Shown: positions 7,933-14,129 of the stretch, piece after piece
How positions within the stretch are numbered: the first letter of the stretch is position 1
How the letters are laid out: every line of letters starts with the position of its first letter
Source of the DNA: Desulforudis sp.
Lineage (GTDB): Bacteria > Bacillota > Desulfotomaculia > Desulfotomaculales > Desulforudaceae
DNA: 23,255 nt
NCBI GenBank assembly: GCA_014859075.1
Contig: JACUUW010000007.1
Coordinates: forward strand, 1 to 23,255
Direction: 5' to 3'
Position numbers and translations under genes: made by a program
The notes under the pieces: generated by a model
What the model saw: only the letters and a program-made list of their open reading frames with translations
Databases searched by the model: none
Told to the model about the DNA's origin: nothing

Positions 7933-7962
7933 CGTTGCCGCTGTATGGTACCTCGCCGTACC
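7925..7962 (-). promoter_or_regulatory. ANTAR-type dual hairpin in the glnA2 leader
   Basis: P1 is GGUAC-GGCGAG-GUACC (7962-7947): a perfect 5-bp stem with a hexaloop. After a 3-nt linker, P2 is CAG-C-GGC-AACGGC-GCC-CUG (7943-7925): a bulged stem with hexaloop AACGGC. The loop fits the A1/G4 hexaloop described for ANTAR-domain RNA targets; P1 has G at loop position 1. P2 shares 7927-7932 with the 5' arm of the terminator, so the two folds are mutually exclusive. Binding by the ANTAR protein would stabilise P2 and allow readthrough into glnA2. Confidence 0.7.
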
Positions 7963-7987
7963 TATTCTTTTAGCCTGGCTCTTTCGT

Positions 7988-8004
7988 TCGTCGGTGGTCG
8001 GTCG
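7988..8004. repeat. Second copy of the CGACCGACCACCGACGA intergenic repeat
   Basis: Seventeen bases are the exact reverse complement of 3774-3790. The copy is within the 282-bp gap between the ANTAR gene and glnA2, upstream of the antiterminator hairpins. Confidence 0.6.
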
Positions 8005-8026
8005 TCGGTATATGCAAGTCAACCGT

Positions 8027-8093
8027 TGTGCTTTGTGCACAGCCACTCTCTTCATACCCTGGAGCTGGAGCCTTTGCCTCCGATGTACTCCGG
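8027..8093 (-). other. Two further hairpins in the ANTAR1-glnA2 gap
   Basis: In the transcript, nested GGAG...GGAG-GCAAAGG-CUCC-ag-CUCC arms (8093-8061) are followed by UGUGC-ACAAA-GCACA (8041-8027). Both loops contain CAAAG. They come before the terminator-linked hairpins and their role is unknown. They may protect the 3' end of the upstream ANTAR message or be part of the leader. Confidence 0.4.
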
Positions 8094-8126
8094 CGATAAC
8101 CCATATCGTCCGTACTACCACGCTTA

Positions 8127-8705
8127 CTAGACGTTGTGGGCGAGGATGATCGCTTCGGCCACGGCGCGCATGGAAAGGCGCCGATTCATGCTCTGTTTCT
8201 GGATCCGGCGAAAAGCCTCGGCTTCGGACAAACCCAGAGAGCTCATCAGTACACCCTTGGCCCGCTCCACCACCTTCCTGGTCTCCAGTTCGTCCTTCAG
8301 CTTGGCTACTTGCCGCTCCAACTCCATCACCTCCTCATAATGCGTCAGGGCCACCTCGACCACTGAAAGCAGGCTCGTGATTTCCACCGGCTTCTCCAAG
8401 AATCCGGAAGCCCGGACTTCGCGCAACCTGGCCGGCAAGTCCCGTCCAAACAAATTGGACATCACGATGACCGGGGCCAGGTGATCATCGTGCACGATTC
8501 CGGCCAACTCGAAACCATTCAACCCCGGCAGGGCGGTGTCCGCAAGCACCAGATCAGGTTGCCGGTCACGGATCATCTTGAGCGCGGTAATCCCGTCTTC
8601 GGCCTCACCGATCACCAGGAAGTCGGCCCGGCTCAGCATGGCCTTGACGTTGGTGCGCCCGTGTATGTCCGGATCCGCCAGAATTATGCGCTCCTGCTTT
8701 GCCAA
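8127..8705 (-). CDS. ANTAR-domain response regulator (RNA-binding antiterminator, copy 1)
   Basis: 192 aa from TTG 8705, chosen because AGGGGG lies 10 nt upstream and receiver homology begins at once (AKQERIILADPD). Residues ~5-115 are a CheY-like receiver with ADPD acidic residues, phospho-acceptor Asp in PDLVLADTALPG and the conserved Lys in FLEKP. A coiled-coil linker (YEEVMELERQVAKLKDELETRK) leads to the ANTAR domain (VVERAKGVLMSSLGLSEAEAF, then RRIQKQSMN). ANTAR proteins bind paired RNA hairpins to prevent termination; NitR/GlnR of Clostridium, next to glnA, is a known parallel. The gene has its own promoter and its own hairpin/terminator leader, implying autoregulation, and leads directly into the GS-GOGAT operon. 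Confidence 0.9.
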   Translation of the reverse strand: MAKQERIILADPDIHGRTNVKAMLSRADFLVIGEAEDGITALKMIRDRQPDLVLADTALPGLNGFELAGIVHDDHLAPVIVMSNLFGRDLPARLREVRASGFLEKPVEITSLLSVVEVALTHYEEVMELERQVAKLKDELETRKVVERAKGVLMSSLGLSEAEAFRRIQKQSMNRRLSMRAVAEAIILAHNV

Positions 8706-8751
8706 ACCCCGTATACCCCCTGTAAGAGACCGCGTCCCCGCCCGCAATATC

Positions 8752-8797
8752 GAAATAAGAAATGCCCCCGCAGACCTTTTACAGTCTGCCGAGGGCA
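8752..8797 (-). terminator. Leader terminator (attenuator) upstream of the ANTAR1 gene
   Basis: Stem UGCCC/GGGCA (8793-8797 with 8763-8767) plus inner GGCAGAC-type stem (8784-8789 with 8770-8775), followed by AUUUCUUAUUU. It lies about 90 bp downstream of a good promoter and about 50 bp before the ANTAR1 start. Confidence 0.75.
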
Positions 8798-8837
8798 CCT
8801 TCGCCACTCATACGTATCGGACACCGCGTTGTATCCG
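8791..8837 (-). promoter_or_regulatory. ANTAR-type dual hairpin in the ANTAR1 leader (best-formed of three)
   Basis: P1 is GGAUAC-AACGCG-GUGUCC (8836-8819; one extra C-G pair outside), whose hexaloop AACGCG has A at 1 and G at 4. After an 8-nt linker, P2 is GAG-U-GGC-GAAGGU-GCC-CUC (8809-8791), with the same single-base bulge as P2 in the glnA2 leader. Its 3' arm contains 8793-8797, the 5' arm of the terminator. Two hexaloop hairpins with the second competing with a terminator is the described layout of ANTAR target RNAs. Confidence 0.75.
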
Positions 8838-8858
8838 GACTATTTAACTTATCAAATA

Positions 8859-8887
8859 ATTATATGTTCTGCCAAGGCAATAATCAA
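8859..8887 (-). promoter_or_regulatory. Predicted sigma-A promoter of the ANTAR1 / GS-GOGAT transcript
   Basis: TTGATT (8887-8882), 17-bp spacer, TATAAT (8864-8859) on the minus strand. Transcription would begin near 8852, about 15 nt before hairpin P1, so the whole antiterminator lies at the 5' end of the RNA. Confidence 0.75.
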
Positions 8888-8917
8888 GGCTTTTCAGCCG
8901 TTTTGAGAAAGTATACA

Positions 8918-10495
8918 TTATCCAAGTATATTGTCGACTTCCTCGGCGTCAGCATCCATGATGTATCTGATGCCGGTAACTCTTGCGGCGTCCGGGGTCA
9001 GGGCCACCAGGTCATCCCGGGTGATGTGCCGCAGCCCGAACTTGCGGGCGCCGCACATAAACTGCCTGAGACCCTGCGCCAGCCGGTCGAAGTAGGTGTA
9101 AACGCCGATGGCGCCGGTCGGGAGGCGGTCATAGTCCGCACCGAGCCGGGCCTTGAGTTCGGTCGCCAGGATGAACACCCGTTCAACCCGATTGCCATAG
9201 GCCTGATACTCCTGGAGTACCCGACCCCGTTTGATCGATTCGCCGACCGTCTTGCCGACCATGGCCGCCGCCAGGGGAGAACGGCCCATCCCGATGGCCT
9301 TGACGTGGGGCGCACTCAAGGCAAATCCCTTGAACATGTGGTCCTCGAGCGTCAACCCGCCGGCGACGCACACCGGAGGAACGTAGGCGCCCTTCGCCGC
9401 CAGGTGGTCGCAGCATTTGGTCAGCAGCGCCTGCAGGTACAAGGTGGGTATCCCCCACTCGTTCATCATCCGCCACGGGCTCATTCCCGTGCCGCCGCCG
9501 GCCCCGTCGATCGTAAGCAGGTCGAGCCCGGCGTCCGACGCGAACTTGACGGCGCGGGCCAGATCCGCCGGCCGGTATGCACCAGTCTTGAGGAACACGT
9601 ACTTGGCCCCCACCCGGCGCAGGGCTTCAACCCGGGCGACAAAAGTCTCCCACTCCACCATCCCGATGCGCGAGTGACGTTCGAACTCACGGACGGCGCC
9701 TTCGTCGAAGGTTTCCTGGACGGCCGGATCCTCGGGATCAGGCAAGACGATATAGCCCCGCTTCTTGAGCTCCAGGGCGCGTTCCAGGCTGTTCACCTTG
9801 ACTTCCCCGCCGATATCCTTGGCACCCTGTCCCCACTTGATTTCCACGGCCTCGACGCCGAGCTTTTCAATACAATACTCCTGAACGCCCAACCGGGTGT
9901 CCTCCACATTGGCCTGGACCGCCGTGAAACCGGCACCGTCGTACCAGTCCTGAAAGGCGCGGATACGCCGCTCCATATTCGGCGAGTGCACCACCCGGCC
10001 GTTTACGATCTCGGCTTTCGGATCCATGGCGCAAACGTTTTCACCAATTACAATGCCGGCCCCGGCCAAAGCAGCCCCGGCCGCCAGGTGGTCCCAGTTG
10101 TTGGCGGCGACGTCGGTTGAGCCCATGGCCGGGATAACCACCGGAAACCGCAGGGGCAGGTCGCCGTTCGCGCCCAGGTTGGAACGCAGGTCGACCGCCG
10201 GGAAAACAGCCTTGTCGGGATCCGGTTCGATGCCCACCGCCCCGACCGCAGTACCCATAATGTTCAGATGCGAATAGTCCACCGGGTATTTCTTCTGCCC
10301 GGCCGAGGTCGTTTTGCCGAACGGCTTGGGGTAGAGCAACTCCTTACCGCGTACGGCCGACCTGGCGATTTCGCAGAATCCGGGGCAACCGTCCAGGCAA
10401 GTGACACACATACCGCTCTGGGGACACTTGCTTTCCCCGGTACGCAGTCTGGTGGTGGTGGCCGCGGTGGCGTTAGTGCCGCTGCTCAAATTCAT
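8918..10495 (-). CDS. Orphan FMN-binding glutamate-synthase-family protein with Cys-rich N-terminus
   Basis: 525 aa. The N-terminus has five closely spaced cysteines (CPQSGMCVTCLDGCPGFC) that could hold an Fe-S cluster. The rest is the FMN barrel of glutamate synthase: VIPAMGSTDVAANNWDHLA, VEIKWGQGAKDIGGEVKV, LLTIDGAGGGTGMSP, VCVAGGLTLEDHMFKGFALSA. The C-x2-C-x2-C-x4-C run that binds the 3Fe-4S cluster in the true subunit (3794-5392) is absent here, only MCGARKF remaining. No separate amidotransferase or GXGXG gene accompanies it, so glutamate synthesis is not assured; related FMN enzymes act in N-methylglutamate formation. Start ATG 10495 follows AAGGAG by 9 nt. It lies downstream of the degenerate glutamine synthetase and is probably co-transcribed with it. 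Confidence 0.85.
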   Translation of the reverse strand: MNLSSGTNATAATTTRLRTGESKCPQSGMCVTCLDGCPGFCEIARSAVRGKELLYPKPFGKTTSAGQKKYPVDYSHLNIMGTAVGAVGIEPDPDKAVFPAVDLRSNLGANGDLPLRFPVVIPAMGSTDVAANNWDHLAAGAALAGAGIVIGENVCAMDPKAEIVNGRVVHSPNMERRIRAFQDWYDGAGFTAVQANVEDTRLGVQEYCIEKLGVEAVEIKWGQGAKDIGGEVKVNSLERALELKKRGYIVLPDPEDPAVQETFDEGAVREFERHSRIGMVEWETFVARVEALRRVGAKYVFLKTGAYRPADLARAVKFASDAGLDLLTIDGAGGGTGMSPWRMMNEWGIPTLYLQALLTKCCDHLAAKGAYVPPVCVAGGLTLEDHMFKGFALSAPHVKAIGMGRSPLAAAMVGKTVGESIKRGRVLQEYQAYGNRVERVFILATELKARLGADYDRLPTGAIGVYTYFDRLAQGLRQFMCGARKFGLRHITRDDLVALTPDAARVTGIRYIMDADAEEVDNILG

Positions 10496-10562
10496 CTGTC
10501 AAAACTCCTTGCTTTACTATTATTAAAAACCTTTGGGATACTCTTTTCTTCTGTAGTCCCGC

Positions 10563-10595
10563 TTCTGAATTCTGGATTCTGAATTCTGAATTCTG
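10563..10595. repeat. TTCTGAATTCTG tandem repeat in the gap before glnA3
   Basis: Imperfect tandem copies of a 10-11 bp unit (TTCTGAATTCTG / GATTCTGAATTCTG) lie between glnA3 and the FMN gene. Nothing else is seen in this 104-bp gap apart from the FMN gene's ribosome site. Confidence 0.65.
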
Positions 10596-10599
10596 TCTC

Positions 10600-11934
10600 T
10601 TAATACTGCGGCAGGTAGGTCTCGATCTCCCACGGGTGGACCACGTCCAGAAACCGGTCCCATTCACTCTCTTTGGCCGCCGCGTACCGTGAACAGAGTT
10701 CCTCACCTAGGGTGTTCCTGATCAGGATGTCGGCCCCGAGGGCCTGCACGGCCGCTTCCAGGTGACGCGGCAATCCCACATTTCCGGCGGCCTCCCGGAG
10801 GGCGTCCAGATTGTGGTCCACCGTGCCGCCCAGAGGAGCCGGCAGTTCAAGGTCGCTGTCCACGCCGTCCATCCCGGCCGCGAGCACACCGGCCAGGGCA
10901 AGGTAGGGATTTGCCGTCGGGTCCGGACTCCGCAGAGTCAGCCGGGACGGTGTCCCCCCGCTCCCGGGCATCCGGAGCATTGCGGCCCGGCTGTCTTCCG
11001 ACCAGGCGGCCAACGCCGGATGAAAGCCGTCCACCGTCAGGCGTTTGTAAGAGTTGACCAGGGGGTTGGTCAGGGCGGTCAGGGCCGGGGCGTGAAAAAG
11101 CAATCCGGCGGCGAACCGGCGGGCCGCATCACTCAACCGGTGCCGGTCATTTGGGTCGTGAAACAGGTTCTCACCGTTGTGCCACAGGGAGAGATGCAGT
11201 TTCATTCCCGAGCCGCTGCGGCCGGCAAGGGGACGCGGCATGAATGAAGCATGCAGACCGTGCCGCTGCGCCACCGTCCGCACCACGAATTTAAAGGTGG
11301 CGATCCGGTCGGCCATTTCCAGGGCCTCACCCTCCACCAGCCCAACCTCGTGCTGGCCGGGGGCAACCTCGTGGTGAGACGACCGAACCTGAATGCCCAT
11401 CTCCGAAAGAGTCAGGACCATGTCCCGCCGGGCATTCTCTCCCAGGTCCACCGGACTGAGATCACCGTAGCCGGCCTGATCGTGAGTGATGGTTGTGGGA
11501 CGGCCCTTCTCACCGGTGTGAAACAGAAAAAACTCGATCTCGGCCCCGACCCGCAGGGACCAACCCCGCTCGCCCAGCGTGCTCAGCGCCCGGCGAAGGA
11601 CGGTCCGGGAACAGGTTGGAAAAGGAGTGCCGTCCGGGTAAGCCGCCTCGCAGATCAAACGGGCCACCGCGCCGTCCCGGGGTCGCCAGGGGAAAATGAC
11701 AAAGGTCCGGGGGTCGGGGACCAGCAGGATCTCCCGTTCCCGGCTGTCATGAAACCCCTCGACAAGCGCGCTGTCGAAGGACAGTTCACCCCCGAGGGCG
11801 CGGTCCAGTTCCTCGACCGTGACGGCCATGTTCTTGAGCGAACCGGTGAGGTCCGTGACCTGGAGTCGAACAAACTTCACCCCCGTTTCGGCCGCCAGGG
11901 TCAAGACTTCTCCAGTGCCGTTGGTGAATTCCAC
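10600..11934 (-). CDS. Degenerate glutamine-synthetase paralogue, predicted catalytically impaired
   Basis: 444 aa, full-length GSI fold and collinear with the two intact GlnA copies. The n1 metal residues remain (Glu134 in EIEFFLF, Glu189 in HHEVAPGQ, Glu196 in QHEV). Other active-site positions are changed. The n2-site His of GSGMH is Lys245 (GSGMKLHLS). The n2-site Glu of R(I/V)ELR is Thr333 (RLTLRSPDP). The flap Glu of PGYEAP is lost (TVDGFHPA). FDGSS is FDSAL. The Arg of EGF-RIEESDM is replaced (EGFHDSRERE). Substrate Arg316, Arg321 and Arg335 remain. The reading frame is clean, so selection persists and a regulatory or altered-substrate role is likely. Start GTG 11934 is 7 nt after AGGAGGA. 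It has its own promoter and an attenuator leader. Confidence 0.9.
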   Translation of the reverse strand: MEFTNGTGEVLTLAAETGVKFVRLQVTDLTGSLKNMAVTVEELDRALGGELSFDSALVEGFHDSREREILLVPDPRTFVIFPWRPRDGAVARLICEAAYPDGTPFPTCSRTVLRRALSTLGERGWSLRVGAEIEFFLFHTGEKGRPTTITHDQAGYGDLSPVDLGENARRDMVLTLSEMGIQVRSSHHEVAPGQHEVGLVEGEALEMADRIATFKFVVRTVAQRHGLHASFMPRPLAGRSGSGMKLHLSLWHNGENLFHDPNDRHRLSDAARRFAAGLLFHAPALTALTNPLVNSYKRLTVDGFHPALAAWSEDSRAAMLRMPGSGGTPSRLTLRSPDPTANPYLALAGVLAAGMDGVDSDLELPAPLGGTVDHNLDALREAAGNVGLPRHLEAAVQALGADILIRNTLGEELCSRYAAAKESEWDRFLDVVHPWEIETYLPQY

Positions 11935-11955
11935 TTCTCATTCCTCCTGTTCTCC

Positions 11956-12006
11956 AAAAACAAAACGCCCCAAGCAGATTCCTCGGCGGGAATCTCACCC
12001 GGGACG
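11956..12006 (-). terminator. Leader terminator (attenuator) upstream of glnA3
   Basis: Inner stem AGAUUCC/GGAAUCU with 6-nt loop (11989-11995 with 11976-11982) and outer stem CGUCCC/GGGGCG (12001-12006 with 11966-11971, one G-U), then UUUUGUUUUU. It ends about 20 bp before the glnA3 start. Confidence 0.75.
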
Positions 12007-12045
12007 CCTTTGCCCCTTGAACCGGTATACGGATGTTGACCAGTC
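12001..12045 (-). promoter_or_regulatory. ANTAR-type hairpins in the glnA3 leader
   Basis: P2 is GGGGC-AAAGGC-GUCCC (12016-12001): a 5-bp stem and hexaloop AAAGGC with A1 and G4. Its 3' arm is the 5' arm of the terminator (12001-12006), so the folds compete. A candidate P1 upstream is GACUGGU/ACCGGUU (12045-12020), but its loop is 12 nt, not 6, so P1 is atypical. Together with the other two leaders the P2 loop consensus is RAVGGY. Confidence 0.65.
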
Positions 12046-12052
12046 GCCTTTT

Positions 12053-12082
12053 ATTATATTGCCGGTCCGTGTAGAAAATCAA
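12053..12082 (-). promoter_or_regulatory. Predicted sigma-A promoter of glnA3
   Basis: TTGATT (12082-12077), 18-bp spacer, TATAAT (12058-12053). The -35 overlaps the last codons of ANTAR2, and the RNA would start within a few bases of hairpin P1. Confidence 0.65.
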
Positions 12083-12672
12083 CTGTTATTGTCCAAAACG
12101 TTTCTTTCCATTTCCTTGATCACCAAACGTGCCACGACGGACAACGGCCGGGCGGTGTTCATGCTGATCTTCTGCAGGTACTTGTGCGCTTCCCGCTCAC
12201 TCCAGCCTTTTTGCTCCAACAGCAGGCTCTTGGCCCGCTCGACCAGTCTCCTGGCCTCCAGCGACTTTCTCAGGCGGGCGTTCTCACGCTCCAGGGTCAA
12301 CACGCGCTGAAAATTGGATTGCGCCACCTCCACCGCCAGGTACAGTTCCTCATCGCTGTACGGAGACAGCAAATAGCTGAACAACCAACCCCTGCCGGCC
12401 TGGCGGGTGATGTCAGCGTAGTCCCGGGTGATAAACACAATGGGTGCCACCCGGTGCTCATCGATCACCTGGGCCACCCCCAAACCGCCGTAATCGGGCA
12501 GCCGGGGATCCATCATAACCAGGTCGGGTTGGATCTCAAAAGCGACCCGCAACACGTCCTTGGCCTCCCGGACCTGGCCGATCACCAGGTGTCCGGCCTT
12601 GATAAGCTTGTCGCGCAAGCCCTGGCCTTCTCTCTGATCAGTAACGGCAATCAGCACCCGCAACTGCGGCAT
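12079..12672 (-). CDS. ANTAR-domain response regulator with atypical receiver (copy 2)
   Basis: 197 aa. An N-terminal receiver retains Asp in PDLVMMDPRLPD, but the acidic pocket reads IAVTD, with only one Asp, and the conserved Lys-Pro is replaced (SYLLSPYSDEE). Phosphorylation-driven switching is therefore doubtful. A coiled coil (TLERENARLRKSLEARR) joins an ANTAR domain (LVERAKSLLLEQKGWSEREAH, then KYLQKISMN). It is expected to bind hairpin RNA and act as an antiterminator. Start ATG 12672 follows AAAGGAG by 7 nt. The order ANTAR-glnA repeats the ANTAR1-glnA2 module, so the two pairs look like an ancient duplication. It lies 68 bp downstream of the MFS gene and may be read from that gene's promoter. 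Confidence 0.88.
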   Translation of the reverse strand: MPQLRVLIAVTDQREGQGLRDKLIKAGHLVIGQVREAKDVLRVAFEIQPDLVMMDPRLPDYGGLGVAQVIDEHRVAPIVFITRDYADITRQAGRGWLFSYLLSPYSDEELYLAVEVAQSNFQRVLTLERENARLRKSLEARRLVERAKSLLLEQKGWSEREAHKYLQKISMNTARPLSVVARLVIKEMERNVLDNNS

Positions 12673-12740
12673 CGTTCTACTCCTTTGTCAGCGCTGCGGT
12701 TTATTTTATCACGTTGAGTCGATCCGGGGTAGGCACAACG

Positions 12741-13907
12741 CTAGTCGGCCCCGGCACGACCCACCGCCCCGCGGCCCGTGGCGGCGATGACGACCGCGAA
12801 CAACAGGAGCAGTGTTCCGGTCAGCAAAAAGCCGGCCCCGTAACCGGCCAGCGCAATGACGGTGCCGAAGGTGAAAGACCCCAGCATGATGCCGGCGTCG
12901 ATCCCGTTCTCGAAAAGACCGAGGGAAGCCGCCCGGAGTTCCCGGCCGGCCTCGTCGACGATCCAGGCCACGAGCATGGTCAGGGACGCCGCGTAACCGG
13001 TGCCGGCCGCCACCGCACCGGCGGTCATGGCGGCGCCCGGTGCCAGCGCACTCAAGTACATAACGCCGGTGCCGTACAGCACCAGGGCGGGCAACAGTAC
13101 GGCCTTGCGCCCGAAGGAATCGGAGAGGCGCCCGGCGATGACCCCCGACAACAACCCGCTCAAAGCAAAAACCGTGAAAAACAGGCCGAAATTCTCAATG
13201 CCGACCAGAACCGCATAGAGGGGCAGAAAGGTGAGCAACACCCCGTAAGCCAACCCGCAGACGGTGGTCGAGGAGAACAGCATCCGCAACGGGCGCGAGG
13301 TCAGCGCCGTACGGATGTTGGCCCAGCCGGGAACCACGGAACGAGTGTACTCCGGTTCGCGGATGGCCAGGAGAGGAGTCGTGCCGAGGAGGCCTGCAAT
13401 CCCCAGCACCAGGAACAACGTTTGGAAACCGTACGCCTCGATGACAAGCGCCGCAATCGGCGGTCCGGTGACGAGCGCGGTGATGATAATCAGGCGCATC
13501 AACCCGAGCGCCGTGCCACGCCGCGCCACCGGACTCAGATCGGCGATCAGCGTGTTACCGGTCAACGGGTACAGCGCCAACCCGAATCCCTGTACCAGGC
13601 GGATCAGGGCCGGCAACAGCAGGGAATCACTAAGCAGGATCAGCAGGGGTGCCACCACCAGGGCGGACCCGCTGAGCAACAGGCAGCGCTTTCGTCCAAA
13701 CCGGTCCACCCAGGAAGCGAGGAGAAAACGGAAAACGACCGCCGAGCCGGCGAGCAGCGCGTTATGCCAGGCCGCCGTCCACTCGCCGCCCCCCAACTCC
13801 CGGACATAAAGCGGGGCCACGATAAACGCCAGGTGCAGGTTGGCATAAACCACAAAAGATCCAACAAACAGCAACAGCAAACTGCGATCGAGCCATTTTA
13901 CCCGCAC
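12741..13907 (-). CDS. Major facilitator superfamily transporter
   Basis: About 388 aa with roughly 12 hydrophobic segments, beginning LLLLFVGSFVVYANLHLAFIV. The MFS loop 2-3 motif is seen as SWVDRFGRKR and again in the second half as GRLSDSFGRK. The central loop (RTALTSRPLRML) divides two six-helix halves. Substrate unknown; drug or metabolite efflux is the usual guess for this set-12 type, and a nitrogen link would rest only on position. GTG 13907 is preferred as start because GGAGG lies 10 nt upstream and it gives a short cytoplasmic N-terminus; an ATG at 13931 has no ribosome site and lies next to a TATAAT (13944-13939), close to the likely transcript start. Confidence 0.88.
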   Translation of the reverse strand: MRVKWLDRSLLLLFVGSFVVYANLHLAFIVAPLYVRELGGGEWTAAWHNALLAGSAVVFRFLLASWVDRFGRKRCLLLSGSALVVAPLLILLSDSLLLPALIRLVQGFGLALYPLTGNTLIADLSPVARRGTALGLMRLIIITALVTGPPIAALVIEAYGFQTLFLVLGIAGLLGTTPLLAIREPEYTRSVVPGWANIRTALTSRPLRMLFSSTTVCGLAYGVLLTFLPLYAVLVGIENFGLFFTVFALSGLLSGVIAGRLSDSFGRKAVLLPALVLYGTGVMYLSALAPGAAMTAGAVAAGTGYAASLTMLVAWIVDEAGRELRAASLGLFENGIDAGIMLGSFTFGTVIALAGYGAGFLLTGTLLLLFAVVIAATGRGAVGRAGAD

Positions 13908-14129
13908 ACTGCCCGCGCCTCCAAAGTTCATACCTATAATTATACATCGTTCAAGACCCAAAAACCCGCGGAATTCCAGTGAACCGCCGGATAGGTCTGG
14001 ATTCCAAAGCAGGAACCGTCAGCCAAAACATCTAAGTATGTCCGGAGGCCTTTGCTTTGTCCGGTCCCTTTGGTTTCATATTCCGGCCGGTTCGGGGTTA
14101 ACATTTCGGGAAGGGGGTGTCGGCAGGCT

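Noticed and set aside
7845..8126. A metabolite riboswitch or T-box in the glnA2 leader
   Set aside because: No T-box sequence, specifier loop or known riboswitch core was recognised; the hexaloop hairpin overlapping a terminator fits ANTAR attenuation better.
8762..10120. A 452-codon plus-strand open frame opposite the FMN protein
   Set aside because: It mirrors the minus-strand coding gene, has no recognisable domain and no suitable ribosome site.
12714..13982. A 422-codon plus-strand frame rich in Gln/Arg/Gly opposite the MFS gene
   Set aside because: Composition is that of antisense to a membrane protein; the minus strand gives 12 hydrophobic helices and MFS loop motifs.
13982..14129. 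A promoter for mnmA in the divergent gap
   Set aside because: TTGTCC-N16-TATTCC is the best candidate but matches the consensus too poorly to list.
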